A stretch of DNA of 64,000 nucleotides from an uncultured Candidatus Melainabacteria bacterium (GCA_949927415.1 CATLFB010000001.1:248001-312000); one strand, 5' to 3'. Shown: positions 1-9,666, counted from the stretch's first letter. Translations and numbers: made by a program. Notes: generated by a model not told the origin, from the sequence alone.

Positions 1-17
1 TATTATGTTTTGACACG

Positions 18-1622
18 CTATTTTAAATTCTTCACAGCTGCATCAATCAAACCCTTAAACAGCGGATGCGGTCTTTCAGGGCGGGATTTGAATTCCGGAT
101 GGAATTGAGATGCAACAAACCAATCATTTTGCGGCAATTCAACAACTTCAGCGAGCATTCCGTCAGGCGACATTCCGGAAAATACCAGACCGGCATCTTC
201 GATTTGTTTTAAGTATTCATTATTAACTTCATATCTGTGGCGGTGGCGTTCTGAAATCTTTTCGGCACCGTAAGCTTTAGCCGCCTTTGAACCCTTCTTC
301 AACACACAATCATAAGCGCCGAGCCTCATTGTACCGCCATAAGCCTGAACATTTTTCTGTTCCAGCATCAAGTCGATAACAGGATACTGCGCGTTTTCGT
401 CAAATTCGGCTGAATTTGCACCCTTCAAACCTACAACGTTTCTGGCGTATTCAATAACCGCGCACTGCATACCTAAGCAAAGCCCCAAAAACGGAACATT
501 GTTTTCGCGAGCATATCGGATAACATTTAATTTTCCTTCAATACCGCGGATTCCAAAGCCGCCCGGTACAACAACCGCCTGCACATCTTTCAGCAATTCT
601 TTACACTTTTCGCCGTCAACGCATTCTTCTGAATTTATCCACTTGATATCTATTGCGGCATCATTTGCATAACCCGCGTGCTTCAGTGATTCAACGACCG
701 AAATATATGCATCTGAAAGTTTGGTATATTTTCCGGCAATTGCAACTTTAACCGTTTTTTTCGGATTTTTAATCTTTTCAACAAGATTTTCCCAGCCGGC
801 TAAATCAGCCTTGCGATCTTCTACTCTGAGCATATCAAGAACGACATGCGCCATATCTTGCGCTTCAAGGGCCAGCGGAACTTCATAAATACTTTTCATA
901 TCGCGGCATTCAATAACCGCGTCTTTCGGAACTGAGCAGAAAAGCGCGAGTTTTTCTTTTTCTGTTTTCGGAATCGGTTTTGTGGTACGGCATACGAGGA
1001 TTTCCGGCTGAATACCGTAACTTCTCAAAACATTCACACTGTGCTGTGACGGTTTTGTTTTCAATTCGCCTGATGTCGGAAGATACGGGAGCAATGTGCA
1101 GTGGATTGAAATTGCGTTGCCGATTCCGGCTTCAGCTTTAAATTGCCTGATTGCTTCAATAAACGGCAAACTTTCGATGTCGCCGATTGTGCCGCCGACT
1201 TCAATTAATTGAAAATCCGGTTTAAATTGTTTTGCGGCACCGTTGATTTTTGATTTAATTTCGTTTGTGATATGCGGAATAACCTGAACGGTTGCACCGA
1301 GGTAATCGCCGCGGCGTTCTTTTTTAATAACATGCTGATAGACGCTTCCGGAGGTTACGTTGTTGAGTTTGCCGAGAAAAGTGTCGGTAAATCTTTCATA
1401 GTGGCCTAAATCAAGGTCGGTTTCCGCACCGTCATCGGTTACGAAAACTTCGCCGTGCTGAAAAGGACTCATTGTGCCGGGGTCGACATTTATATACGGG
1501 TCGAATTTCTGGTTAATTACAGAAAAACCTCTTGCTCTGAGAAGTCTGCCCAGAGACGCTGCAATAATCCCTTTGCCAAGAGAACTTACAACACCGCCTG
1601 TTATAAAAATATATTTTGTCAT
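18..1622 (-). CDS. pyrG: CTP synthase
   Basis: Makes CTP from UTP, ATP and glutamine, the last step of pyrimidine nucleotide synthesis. The N-terminal synthase domain opens with the family signature ([16 protein letters not shown]). The C-terminal class I glutamine amidotransferase domain has the nucleophile motif LGLCLGMQ near residue 380 and the His/Glu pair in FHPEF near the C-terminus. At 534 aa it is full length. The open frame extends 14 codons further upstream, but the ATG at 1622 sits behind AGAAGGGG and matches the family start, so I use it. It lies 73 nt downstream of gatC on the same strand and is probably cotranscribed with it. Confidence 0.97.
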   Translation of the reverse strand: MTKYIFITGGVVSSLGKGIIAASLGRLLRARGFSVINQKFDPYINVDPGTMSPFQHGEVFVTDDGAETDLDLGHYERFTDTFLGKLNNVTSGSVYQHVIKKERRGDYLGATVQVIPHITNEIKSKINGAAKQFKPDFQLIEVGGTIGDIESLPFIEAIRQFKAEAGIGNAISIHCTLLPYLPTSGELKTKPSQHSVNVLRSYGIQPEILVCRTTKPIPKTEKEKLALFCSVPKDAVIECRDMKSIYEVPLALEAQDMAHVVLDMLRVEDRKADLAGWENLVEKIKNPKKTVKVAIAGKYTKLSDAYISVVESLKHAGYANDAAIDIKWINSEECVDGEKCKELLKDVQAVVVPGGFGIRGIEGKLNVIRYARENNVPFLGLCLGMQCAVIEYARNVVGLKGANSAEFDENAQYPVIDLMLEQKNVQAYGGTMRLGAYDCVLKKGSKAAKAYGAEKISERHRHRYEVNNEYLKQIEDAGLVFSGMSPDGMLAEVVELPQNDWFVASQFHPEFKSRPERPHPLFKGLIDAAVKNLK

Positions 1623-1695
1623 CTTTACCCCTTCTGCTTCCGGCTCCAACTCCGGATTTATCACTTACTTATAATATTTCTCAAAAGTTTTGCGG

Positions 1696-1977
1696 CTAAC
1701 CGATTTTCGGAACCTTGAAAAATCCGTCTTCAACTTCCGGACCGTTTGCCATCAATTCTTCTTTTGTCTGTTCGTAAACAACTTTGTCTTCTCTCATAAC
1801 GTTTACAAAATCAATAACCTGAGTCATCGGTTTTACATTTGTTGTGTCGACTTCATTCATCTGGTCAACGTATTTCAAAACATCGCCAAGCTGTTTTGTA
1901 TAAAGTTCTTTTTCTTCTTCTGTTAATTCTAATCTTGCAAGCTTTGCAACATGTTCAACATCTTTTATGGTAATCAT
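1696..1977 (-). CDS. gatC: Asp/Glu-tRNA(Asn/Gln) amidotransferase subunit C
   Basis: The small 93-aa subunit of GatCAB, which amidates mischarged Glu-tRNA(Gln) or Asp-tRNA(Asn). The opening ITIKDVEHVAKLARLELTEE and the central YVDQMNEVDT segment are typical of GatC, as is the length. gatA and gatB are not in this window, so the complex is encoded at dispersed sites. It is the first gene of a probable gatC-pyrG unit on the minus strand. Confidence 0.93.
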   Translation of the reverse strand: MITIKDVEHVAKLARLELTEEEKELYTKQLGDVLKYVDQMNEVDTTNVKPMTQVIDFVNVMREDKVVYEQTKEELMANGPEVEDGFFKVPKIG

Positions 1978-2077
1978 ATTCTACTCCCTATATTTTATTT
2001 TTCTATATTAGCATAAACAATTTATCTCAACCATATATATTAAATAAAATTAAAATTTTCTTTTTTTCGTATAATTA

Positions 2078-2086
2078 TGCTATAAT
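2078..2086 (+). promoter_or_regulatory. Extended -10 promoter of the sigma-factor gene
   Basis: TGCTATAAT is a perfect -10 hexamer with an extended TGn element, 29 nt before the TTG start. No good -35 hexamer is visible 17 nt upstream, which fits an extended -10 promoter. The predicted leader is only about 20 nt and contains GGAGAG. Confidence 0.5.
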
Positions 2087-2114
2087 TAATAATACAGAAA
2101 CCGGAGAGTAAGTC

Positions 2115-2894
2115 TTGGATACAAAAGAAAGACAAAATGAAGAGCTGGATGCATTACTGATTTCTTTTAAGAACACAAAAGATGAAAAAAAGAGAAGAAT
2201 GCTGCATCTTAGAATAGTTGAAGAAGCAATGGCGCTAGTAAAAAAGATTGCCAATACTATTGCTTTGCAATCAGGGATTTCTAACGAAGACTTAATTCAG
2301 GTGGGTTCACTCGGGCTTATCAAGGCGATTGAATTTTACCGTTTGGATATGAACACTAAATTCAAAACTTACGCAACCTATTTTATCAAGGGTGAAATCA
2401 AGCATTATCTTCGGGATAAAGCATCTATTATTAAAGCACCGCGCGAATTGCAGGAACTTTTGTTCAAAATTAACACTGCAAGAAAAAAACTCGGTGAAAC
2501 CGGAACGGAAGATGCGACATCCGAGCAGATTGCAGAATATTTAGATTTACCGGTTTCAAAAATCAACGAAGTAATTGAGATTGAAAGATGCAAAAGCACG
2601 CTTTCGCTTGACCAGTCATTCATGCAGGATGATGAAGATATTTCGCTTATCGACAAGATTCCGGCGAATGATTATCAGGAATTTATGAATTCTTATGAAA
2701 ACAAGATTATGCTGGCAAGCACAATCCAAAAGCTTCCGGCTGAACTCAGGGAAATTATTGAACTAAGTTATTATCAGGATTTGAATCAGAGAGAGATATC
2801 TGAAAAAATGAATATGTCACAAATGCAGGTATCAAGAAGATTAAAAAAAGCTTTAAGCAAAATGTATGAACTAATAAAAAATAATGGAGATTAA
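2115..2894 (+). CDS. RNA polymerase sigma factor, sigma-70 family (group 3, SigF/SigB-like)
   Basis: A 259-aa alternative sigma factor. Region 2 is recognisable (EDLIQVGSLGLIKAIEFY, then KFKTYATYFIKGEIKHYLRD), region 3 covers the middle, and region 4 ends with a helix-turn-helix (LNQREISEKMNMSQMQVSRR). Region 1.1 is absent, as in SigB/SigF/FliA-type factors. The start is TTG at 2115 preceded by GGAG, with no better ATG. Its stop overlaps by one base the start of the prepilin peptidase gene, so the two are probably translationally coupled. A link to control of pili or secretion is possible but is inference. No anti-sigma factor gene is adjacent. Confidence 0.88.
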   Translation: MDTKERQNEELDALLISFKNTKDEKKRRMLHLRIVEEAMALVKKIANTIALQSGISNEDLIQVGSLGLIKAIEFYRLDMNTKFKTYATYFIKGEIKHYLRDKASIIKAPRELQELLFKINTARKKLGETGTEDATSEQIAEYLDLPVSKINEVIEIERCKSTLSLDQSFMQDDEDISLIDKIPANDYQEFMNSYENKIMLASTIQKLPAELREIIELSYYQDLNQREISEKMNMSQMQVSRRLKKALSKMYELIKNNGD

Positions 2895-3913
2895 TGATGA
2901 ACACAGAACTTATTCTTATTTTTGCTGCCGTATTTACGTTCATAATAGGAACCGTAATCGGAAGTTTTTTGAATGTTGTGGCGCTTCGCGGACTTACTGG
3001 AGAATCAATTGTACTTCCGCCTTCAAAATGCCCGCATTGCAAAAACAAACTTAAACCCTGGCATAACATTCCGATTTTGTCATACCTGTTTTTGGGCGGC
3101 AAATGCGCATTCTGCAAAGAAAAAATCAGCATGCAGTATCCGATTGTTGAACTATTAACAGGACTTCTGGCTGTTGGAACACTGTTCAAATTCGGTCCTT
3201 CTTTTACAGCCGCATTTGTTTTCGTGGTATTTTGCATACTTTTGGTAATGTCGGTTACTGATATTAAAGAAAAAGTTATTTGTGCAGGTCATGCATGGTT
3301 TATGATAATTTTCGGCTTGCTTTACAACATATTCCTGACCTGGTTTACAGTTCAGACTAGTCTAAGTGAAACAGGCGCATTTTTATTTACGCAGAAAAAC
3401 CTGTGGGGGCTTCCGATAGTTAATTCTGTTTTGGGAGTTGTTGCAGGCGTTGTAATTATGGAAATTCTTGCAAACTTTGGAAGATTATTTGCCGGAAAAA
3501 GAGCCTTCGGCGTTGGCGATACATATATTGCGGCAGGTTTGGGTATTTGCTTTGGCATTCACAACTTGCTTGTAATGATTCCGATAAGCATTGTTGTACA
3601 GCTTGCATTTGTGTTGCCGGGATTCTTGAAAAAATTGGCTTGCAAAGGTGATTATCATACTGTTATTTCACTGATATTATTCTTGCTTGCAACAGGCGCA
3701 TTTTCAGTATGCAACTATTCTTTAGGACTGTTTGAAAATACAGTTGTACTTATTGCCGCATCAGTTGTGCTTGGTATAATCGGTTTATACACATGCGTTC
3801 GAATCATCAAAGGCATCAAAGACGGAAATGAATTAACCGTTCTTCCTTTCGGCCCTGCGATGGCTATTGCTGCAGTTATAACAATGCTTCTTTTAACAGG
3901 AGTCTCAGCATAA
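2894..3913 (+). CDS. pilD: Prepilin peptidase (type IV leader peptidase, A24)
   Basis: An integral membrane aspartyl protease that cleaves and N-methylates type IV prepilins and pseudopilins. The N-terminal cytoplasmic domain has the zinc tetracysteine (C46/C49, CPHC; C71/C74, CAFC). The two catalytic aspartates are D123 in TDIKEK and D209 in GVGD. About eight membrane segments are visible. At 339 aa it is longer than the usual 250-290 aa, because of extra C-terminal membrane helices. The start overlaps the sigma-factor stop by one base; a second ATG directly follows. A likely substrate is the pseudopilin at 26.6-27.4 kb. Confidence 0.93.
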   Translation: MMNTELILIFAAVFTFIIGTVIGSFLNVVALRGLTGESIVLPPSKCPHCKNKLKPWHNIPILSYLFLGGKCAFCKEKISMQYPIVELLTGLLAVGTLFKFGPSFTAAFVFVVFCILLVMSVTDIKEKVICAGHAWFMIIFGLLYNIFLTWFTVQTSLSETGAFLFTQKNLWGLPIVNSVLGVVAGVVIMEILANFGRLFAGKRAFGVGDTYIAAGLGICFGIHNLLVMIPISIVVQLAFVLPGFLKKLACKGDYHTVISLILFLLATGAFSVCNYSLGLFENTVVLIAASVVLGIIGLYTCVRIIKGIKDGNELTVLPFGPAMAIAAVITMLLLTGVSA

Positions 3914-3964
3914 AAATATACAAAAAACTTAATTCAAAATAAAAAAGAGTCGTAAAAAAGAAAT

Positions 3965-4582
3965 CTAAACAGAAAGTATTTTGAGCGACTCTTTTAATAT
4001 GTCTTCTGCAGACGCGTTTTCGCTCAAAATTGCAAGAACTTTTGAGAAGGCATTCTTGATTTCTTCTCTGTCATAACCGAGCGAAATAAGTACCATCTGC
4101 GCATCTTCCATATTTTGTGAATTCTGAGCAGCGGCAGTCTTGATTTCTATCGGAGCCGTTGTATTATAATTCATCAACTTGTCTTTTAGTTCAAGGATAA
4201 TTTTTTGTGCCAATTTCGGCCCGACGCCTTTTGCACGCGTCAACTCTTTGAAATTTCCCTGGATTACAAATCCGATTAATTCAGAGGATTGAAATTCATC
4301 CAATAAAGTCAAAGCCATCTTGCTTCCGACACCCGACACCGATGTCAGAATAGAGAAAATATCGCGGTCTTCTTTGTGCAAAAATCCGCAAAGCGCCATT
4401 TTATCTTCTCTGTGAATCAGGATTGTATAAATTTTGCCTTCCTCGCCGGTCTTTTCAACAGCCGCGTAATCCCTTGGCATAACTTCAACAAGATAACCGA
4501 TTTCGTTATTTTCAACTGTTAAGAAAAATCCTTTGTTTGAGCCGGTTTTGCCGGCAAAAATCCCTTTGATATAATCGTACAT
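3965..4582 (-). CDS. ruvA: Holliday junction branch migration protein RuvA
   Basis: The DNA-binding subunit of the RuvAB branch-migration motor in homologous recombination. The 205-aa protein has the N-terminal OB domain (MYDYIKGIFAG), the two helix-hairpin-helix motifs of domain II (TSVSGVGSKMALTLLDEF and TRAKGVGPKLAQKIILELKD) and a C-terminal RuvB-binding domain ending NASAEDILKESLKIL. Its ATG follows the dnaA stop codon with no gap, an unusual dnaA-ruvA pairing that suggests one transcript and coupled translation. ruvB and ruvC are not in the window. Confidence 0.95.
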   Translation of the reverse strand: MYDYIKGIFAGKTGSNKGFFLTVENNEIGYLVEVMPRDYAAVEKTGEEGKIYTILIHREDKMALCGFLHKEDRDIFSILTSVSGVGSKMALTLLDEFQSSELIGFVIQGNFKELTRAKGVGPKLAQKIILELKDKLMNYNTTAPIEIKTAAAQNSQNMEDAQMVLISLGYDREEIKNAFSKVLAILSENASAEDILKESLKILSV

Positions 4583-5980
4583 TTATAAATCCTTTAATTT
4601 AATTTTTAATTCGGAAATTGTTCTGTCCAATTCCTTGTTAATTTTGAGTTCATCTTTAATTTTTTCGTAAGAATAGAGCATTGTTGTGTGTTTTTTATTG
4701 AAAAATTCCGCTATGCATTCAAAACTTTTTTCAGTAAGTTCGCGCGCAAGATAAACCGCAACATGGCGTGAACCTGAAACTTTCTGGTTTCTTGATGAAC
4801 TTTTAAAATCTTCAACTGTTACACCGTAATAATCTGCGACAGATTTTGCAACTGTTTCTATGGACAATTCTTTTCTGGCGGCTTCGCAGTTGAGAACTTT
4901 TTTGGTAAATTCCAGAGTCAAAGGAATTCCTTCAATATCGGCAAATGCGCTGACTTTATTAAACGCGCCTTCTAATTCTCTAACATTTGAAATGAAATTG
5001 TTTGCAATATATTCAAAAACCTCAAACGGGATATCCATTCCGACCTGTTCTGCCAGATTTTTTAAAATCGCAACCCTTGTTTCAAAATCCGGAATCGTAA
5101 TATCAACCATAATCCCCATTTCAAAACGTGTCCTGAGGCGTTCCGGAAGGGTCGGGATATCTTTTGGCTGGCGGTCTGACGTTATGACAATTTGTTTGTT
5201 GTTGTTGTGAAGGCTGTCGAAGGTGTGGAAAATTTCTTCCATCGTCGCCTTTTTAGATTCAAGAAACTGGATATCGTCAATCAAAAGCACGTCGATATTT
5301 CTATATTTTTGACGGAACTTATCCATTCTTGAAATTCTGTCGTTGCACTGGATATTTTTGATAACCTCATTAAAATAGTCTTCGGTTTTGATATATCGAA
5401 CGCGAAGTTTTGGCTTGTTAAAGATTATATAATGCCCGATTGCCTGCATAAGGTGGGTTTTGCCAAGTCCTGATGCGCCGTAGATAAAAAGCGGGTTATA
5501 TTTTTTAGCCGGATTTTTGGCAACGGCCATCGCAACCGCATGTGCAAACCTGTTGTTTTCGCCAACAACGTAATTTTCGAATTTGTATTTCAGGTTGAGA
5601 TTCGAAAAAGACTGCATTTTGGCAAGATTATCCAGAACTTTTTTCTGTTCTTCATCCTCATCTGCATGAATGGATTTTGGTTTTGAGCTTTCTTTTTTCT
5701 TTTCTTTGATATAACGCTCTGCAAACGCGGCATCGTACTGGATGTCAAAATCAACATCATGGCCGAAGTGTTTTTTCAAAGCTTCGCTGATTTGTTTGAA
5801 ATAATTTTGTCTGACGATTTGCGGCGCAAGCTGGTGCACTGTAATCAGCGAAAAAATATTATTATCAAATCCCACCGGCTCGATTGAATCAAACCATGAA
5901 TAGAATGCATGTGCGGGGATTACGTCACGGAGTTCGGATTTTATTTCGCTCCATATATTTTTAACTTCCAAAATATCCAT
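4583..5980 (-). CDS. dnaA: Chromosomal replication initiator DnaA
   Basis: The AAA+ initiator of chromosome replication. The 465-aa protein has all four domains: N-terminal domain I, a charged linker rich in Glu/Lys, the ATPase with Walker A (GASGLGKTH, about residue 170) and Walker B (DVLLIDDIQFL), and the C-terminal DNA-binding domain with KKHTTMLYSYEKI as its signature. The 120-nt upstream gap shows no clear DnaA boxes, and dnaN and gyrB are not adjacent, so this need not be the origin. The downstream neighbour is ruvA, starting at the next base. Confidence 0.97.
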   Translation of the reverse strand: MDILEVKNIWSEIKSELRDVIPAHAFYSWFDSIEPVGFDNNIFSLITVHQLAPQIVRQNYFKQISEALKKHFGHDVDFDIQYDAAFAERYIKEKKKESSKPKSIHADEDEEQKKVLDNLAKMQSFSNLNLKYKFENYVVGENNRFAHAVAMAVAKNPAKKYNPLFIYGASGLGKTHLMQAIGHYIIFNKPKLRVRYIKTEDYFNEVIKNIQCNDRISRMDKFRQKYRNIDVLLIDDIQFLESKKATMEEIFHTFDSLHNNNKQIVITSDRQPKDIPTLPERLRTRFEMGIMVDITIPDFETRVAILKNLAEQVGMDIPFEVFEYIANNFISNVRELEGAFNKVSAFADIEGIPLTLEFTKKVLNCEAARKELSIETVAKSVADYYGVTVEDFKSSSRNQKVSGSRHVAVYLARELTEKSFECIAEFFNKKHTTMLYSYEKIKDELKINKELDRTISELKIKLKDL

Positions 5981-6101
5981 AAAAATATTTTACTACAAAA
6001 GTTCGGACAAAAGCTGAAATTTTTGTAAATTTTTATTATAAACAATACAAGGCATACGCCAAACATGTTCAAGCAATCAAACTCGGCCAGAGATTTTCAA
6101 A

Positions 6102-6665
6102 CTAAATTTGGCTGATAATATCGCCAGCCTTATTCATTAGCGTATAGCTGATAACTTTTCCGTCATCATCCCAGTCAACGCTTGCAAAAAGGCTTCCGTC
6201 TTTTCTGAAAAATTCCGAATGATTTATAGCAGAAGGTCTCAAAACCTCATCAACACGATAAGCGCCGAATTTTCCGACAGGATGCTGGTATTTATTTTCC
6301 AAATCAAAATCAGGTTTTAAATTTTCCAAATATTTTATAAAATATTTATTGTCAGTGCCTGTTTTTGGCTCTTTTTTGGTGTAAAAGATAACGTTGTTTT
6401 TTACTGCATCGAGGGCTTGTTCGGGTTTGCGGCCTTTATAAACATAAATTCCGGCAATAACGGAAGCCGCAAGGGCAGCCGCGCCCAGAAAATATTTAGA
6501 ATTATCACACATGCCTTTTTGAGATGGTTTTTGAACCGGAATCTCCGGTTTTATTTGTGGTTTATCCTGAGGCTTTTGAACGCTCAAATGGGTGATGAGC
6601 ATGCCGGACGTTTTGTTCGTCACCATCGGAAAACCTATGCTGTTATTGAAATTCTCGATTGCCAC
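6102..6665 (-). CDS. Hypothetical protein with one membrane segment
   Basis: I do not recognise a family. The 187-aa protein has a Pro/Lys/Gln-rich segment near residues 30-50 (QKPQDKPQIKPEIPVQKP), one hydrophobic segment (about residues 56-75, YFLGAAALAASVIAGIYVY) and a polar C-terminal domain rich in Asp/Lys. The start is GTG at 6665 behind AAAGGATATA. It lies between dnaA and trmH on the same strand with spaces of about 120 and 57 nt. It is probably an inner-membrane-anchored, lineage-specific protein; topology is not clear. Confidence 0.6.
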   Translation of the reverse strand: MAIENFNNSIGFPMVTNKTSGMLITHLSVQKPQDKPQIKPEIPVQKPSQKGMCDNSKYFLGAAALAASVIAGIYVYKGRKPEQALDAVKNNVIFYTKKEPKTGTDNKYFIKYLENLKPDFDLENKYQHPVGKFGAYRVDEVLRPSAINHSEFFRKDGSLFASVDWDDDGKVISYTLMNKAGDIISQI

Positions 6666-6722
6666 ACTATATCCTTTACAATTTCCCGTTATATTAAAAA
6701 CCGGACAAAATTTTTTTTGCTA

Positions 6723-7472
6723 TTAAATTAACAATTCGTATAAAACAATTCCGCATGAAATGCTTAAGTTCAAAGATTCCACATTATCTTTCATCTCGAT
6801 TTTCAAATCCGTATCAGAAAGCTTAATCAAATCCCCGCTCAAGCCGTCGGCTTCACTACCGAACATCACAACAAACGGCGCATTCACTTCAAAATTCTTC
6901 AGCAAATTTTTTGACTTTGGAAGGGTCGCGATTTTTGTATGATTTTTGAAATATTTCATAATTTCCGCAGAATCCGTGATATGCACAACCGGCAACTTCC
7001 AGAGGCATCCGACAGCGGAGCGCACAACTTTCGGATTGTATAAATCAACGCAATCGCCGAAAAGCACCGCCAAATCCGCACCAAAAGCGGCGGCTGTTCT
7101 AAGAATTGTTCCGAGATTACCCGCATCTTTTATATTTTCAAGAAGCAAAACCTTATCAGCTTTTTTAATATTTTCAATGCCAAAGATTTTTTGCACCCCA
7201 ACACCGACGCAATCCGGTGCGCTGTCGGTTGTGGAAATTTTCTTCAAAACAATTTCTGTTGTCGGAATAATTTTATCTTTCAAAAATTCGTAATCCGAAA
7301 TTTTATCTTCCCGCACAAAAACATATTCGATTTCAACTCCGCAATTGAAAGCTTCAAATACGGGTTTGTAACCTTCCAGAAGAAACTTTTTCTCGAGTTC
7401 GCGGTATTTTTTCTGCTGTAATTTTACGGTTTCTTTAACCAGATTGTTTGAAACGCTTGTTATTTTTTCCAC
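6723..7472 (-). CDS. RNA methyltransferase, TrmH/SpoU family
   Basis: A SPOUT-class 2'-O-ribose methyltransferase acting on rRNA or tRNA with SAM. The 249-aa protein has an N-terminal substrate-binding domain (EKKFLLEGYKPVFEA), then the knotted domain with motif 1 (LLLENIKDAGNLGTILRTA), motif 2 (FVVMFGSEADGLS) and motif 3 (LNLSISCGIVLYE). This layout matches RlmB/TsnR-like enzymes, but the target nucleotide cannot be read from sequence. The GTG start at 7472 overlaps the stop of the upstream peptidase gene by one base, so the two are translationally coupled. Confidence 0.88.
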   Translation of the reverse strand: MEKITSVSNNLVKETVKLQQKKYRELEKKFLLEGYKPVFEAFNCGVEIEYVFVREDKISDYEFLKDKIIPTTEIVLKKISTTDSAPDCVGVGVQKIFGIENIKKADKVLLLENIKDAGNLGTILRTAAAFGADLAVLFGDCVDLYNPKVVRSAVGCLWKLPVVHITDSAEIMKYFKNHTKIATLPKSKNLLKNFEVNAPFVVMFGSEADGLSGDLIKLSDTDLKIEMKDNVESLNLSISCGIVLYELLI

Positions 7473-9028
7473 TAGATTACCTCAAAACTTTCAAGCCACA
7501 CTTTTTCTTCTGCTGTCAGCATGTCAAAATCAATGAGTTTTTTCTCATAGCACATATTTGTGAATGATTTGATTTTACCGTTTTCCAGATAGCAGGAATT
7601 CTCAAGCCGCACGCCAAAATGCTCTTTATTATACAAGCCCGGCTCTATTGTGAAACACATGTTATTTTTTAAAGATGTTTTTGCGATTTCGTTCAAACTC
7701 AAATTCGGCGGCGCCTCATGAACATTTATCCCAATCCCGTGCCCCAGTCCGTGATTGAAGACAAAACCTTCAAGTTTATTTTCTTCAAAAACTTTTCTTG
7801 CGCAAGAATCTATGTCAAAGCCTGAAGTTTCCGTACTCGTTTTAAAATTAAACGCATTCAGAAAAACTTTTAAGACTGTTGTATAAACTCTTCTGTGCAT
7901 ATCAGTTGGCTCGCCTTTTACAAAAACTCTTGTAATATCAGTTGCAAGCCCGCCTTCATAATACGCGCCGCAATCAATCAACACAAGGCTTCCGTCTTTT
8001 ATTATTTCATCATTTGATGATTTTGAATAATGCGCAAGCGCAGAATTCTGGTTATGCGCAACAATAGATTTAAAACTCAAAATTTTTGCGCCGAATTCAC
8101 GGAACAACTCTTCCAGTTTTTTATCAATATCGTATTCTGAAATATTTTCTGTATTTTCAATAAAATCTCTTATGGCATACATTGTTTTGTCAGTCCGCGC
8201 AAAAGCTGATTTGAGATGTTCGATTTCAGAATCAGTTTTGACCGTGCGCATCAACAGAGCAGGATTTTCCTTTATCTGACGGGCTTTTTTCCCCAAGAGC
8301 GCATAATCATAAGCGCTGATTGTTGATTTGTCGATATAAACAACGTCAGAAGTTATATATTTATCAAAATCTTTTATTTTTTCGCCAGTAAAAAGTGTTG
8401 CGGAATGTTTTGTAACAAGCGCTTTTCCTTTGATTTTTGCTGAATACGGTTTTGAAAAATCGCGTTTGTTATAAAGATACGAAACATCTTCCAAATTCGT
8501 AAAAAGAATACTTTCATTCAATTGAAGCGTTTTTTGGATTTGTGCGATTTTTTCATCCGAAGAAAAACCGCACATAACATCAGGAACATCTTCAATTTCA
8601 CCAAAATCCGGCGCGTCTGTTTCGATTCCGTCAGAATTGAGAAGTTTTACTTTGAATTGTTTTTCCATTGCTTCAACGCGCGCCTCTGAATTTTTTCTCG
8701 CGCAAACGCCGACTATAGAATTTGCAGGAATACGTTTTGCCATTTCCGTCAATTGCGATTGACCGGAGGAGAGTTTCACAACAGTCACGCAACCGGGATT
8801 TACCTCCAAATCCGCCTGAATATGATATCTTCCGTCCACAAAAAGGTACAATTTATCAAATCCGAGGAGGCAATCGCCTGTTGAGCCTGAAAATCCGGTT
8901 AATTTATATCTGGCATTTTCTCCCAATTCGTTATATTCAACCAGAAATTCATTGGTTGAATTTACAATCAGGAAGTCGACTTTTTCAGACTTCATAAACG
9001 CGCGGGCTTTGGAGATTGCATTTTCCAT
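7472..9028 (-). CDS. Xaa-Pro aminopeptidase, M24 family
   Basis: A cytosolic metallopeptidase removing N-terminal residues before proline. The 518-aa protein has two creatinase-like N-terminal domains and a pita-bread catalytic domain. Visible metal and substrate motifs are LIDCGAYYEGGLATDITR (Asp ligands), NHGLGHGIGINVHE (His) and FTIEPGLYN (Glu). It is shorter at the C-terminus than eukaryotic XPNPEP enzymes but has the complete active site. Its ATG overlaps the stop of the upstream PPIase by one base, and trmH overlaps downstream, giving a tightly packed three-gene operon. Confidence 0.9.
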   Translation of the reverse strand: MENAISKARAFMKSEKVDFLIVNSTNEFLVEYNELGENARYKLTGFSGSTGDCLLGFDKLYLFVDGRYHIQADLEVNPGCVTVVKLSSGQSQLTEMAKRIPANSIVGVCARKNSEARVEAMEKQFKVKLLNSDGIETDAPDFGEIEDVPDVMCGFSSDEKIAQIQKTLQLNESILFTNLEDVSYLYNKRDFSKPYSAKIKGKALVTKHSATLFTGEKIKDFDKYITSDVVYIDKSTISAYDYALLGKKARQIKENPALLMRTVKTDSEIEHLKSAFARTDKTMYAIRDFIENTENISEYDIDKKLEELFREFGAKILSFKSIVAHNQNSALAHYSKSSNDEIIKDGSLVLIDCGAYYEGGLATDITRVFVKGEPTDMHRRVYTTVLKVFLNAFNFKTSTETSGFDIDSCARKVFEENKLEGFVFNHGLGHGIGINVHEAPPNLSLNEIAKTSLKNNMCFTIEPGLYNKEHFGVRLENSCYLENGKIKSFTNMCYEKKLIDFDMLTAEEKVWLESFEVI

Positions 9029-9306
9029 TATGCCTGACCTGTGACTTTAATCAGGTGCCAGCCAAAATCAGTTTTAACGGAAACTACACTGCCGACTTCG
9101 TTATCAAAGCATGCATCTTCAAATTCTTTAACCATTTCGCCGCGTTCAAAATAGCCTAAATCTCCGCCGTTTTGGCCTGAGGGGCAAAGCGAGCATTTTT
9201 TTGCCAAATCTTCAAAACTTTCGCCTTTTTCGATTCTTTCCAAAAGTGTTTTAATCTGGTCTTCTGTTTTGACTAAAATGTGGCTTGCTCTAACTTCTGT
9301 TGCCAT
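9028..9306 (-). CDS. Parvulin-type peptidylprolyl isomerase
   Basis: A single-domain 92-aa PpiC-type proline isomerase with the signature ASHILVKTEDQ at the N-terminus, SGQNGGDLGYFERGEMVKEFE in the middle and FGWHLIKVTG at the C-terminus. There is no signal peptide, so it is probably cytosolic. The start is supported by AAGGAG 7 nt upstream. It is the first gene of the ppiC-M24-trmH unit. A proline isomerase beside a proline-specific aminopeptidase suggests a shared role in handling proline-containing peptides, which is inference. Confidence 0.9.
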   Translation of the reverse strand: MATEVRASHILVKTEDQIKTLLERIEKGESFEDLAKKCSLCPSGQNGGDLGYFERGEMVKEFEDACFDNEVGSVVSVKTDFGWHLIKVTGQA

Positions 9307-9420
9307 AGTAATACTCCTTATAAAACTTTTAACAAGACGAGTTTAGCAAAAACAAAAAGCTTGCGCAATTGTCTTATTCGCAAAATATTCTCAACTCAAA
9401 ACGTCTGTTTATTTCACAAT

Positions 9421-9456
9421 AAAAAAGACCTTATAATTTCTTACAAAGTCTTTTTT
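9421..9456 (-). terminator. Rho-independent terminator of the ferredoxin gene
   Basis: AAAAAAGAC and GTCTTTTTT form the outer stem, with a further near-paired inner stem. The T-run follows on the minus strand, just downstream of the ferredoxin gene. It could also act on the plus strand. Confidence 0.7.
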
Positions 9457-9489
9457 ATTTTTACTATTAATTATTCCTGTTTATTCAGC

Positions 9490-9666
9490 TTATGCGATTT
9501 CGATAGCGCCAACCGGGCAAGCATCTGCTGCTTCTTTTACGCAATCTTCGTTAGCTGCAACTTCTGCTTCGTTAACTTTTGCTACATCTTCTACTGAAAA
9601 TACTGCGTCGCAGATTGATTCGCAAGCGCCGCATGCTATACAAGAATCGTTTACTTTTACGTCCAT
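9490..9666 (-). CDS. Ferredoxin, 4Fe-4S type
   Basis: A 58-aa low-potential electron carrier. The protein reads MDVKVNDSCIACGACES and ends ACPVGAIEIA. The first cluster motif CIACGACESIC supplies CxxCxxC plus a further Cys. The C-terminal motif has a single DACP and there is one isolated Cys (EDCVKEA). This matches monocluster 4Fe-4S ferredoxins of the Thermotoga or Desulfovibrio type, which bind one cluster with the fourth ligand from the ACP motif. The start is ATG with a GGAG-type site upstream. It has its own terminator and appears monocistronic. Such a protein fits an anaerobic electron economy. Confidence 0.9.
   Translation of the reverse strand: MDVKVNDSCIACGACESICDAVFSVEDVAKVNEAEVAANEDCVKEAADACPVGAIEIA

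Noticed and set aside
5981-6101. Possible oriC upstream of dnaA
   Set aside because: No TTATCCACA-like boxes were found in the gap, and it is only 120 nt.
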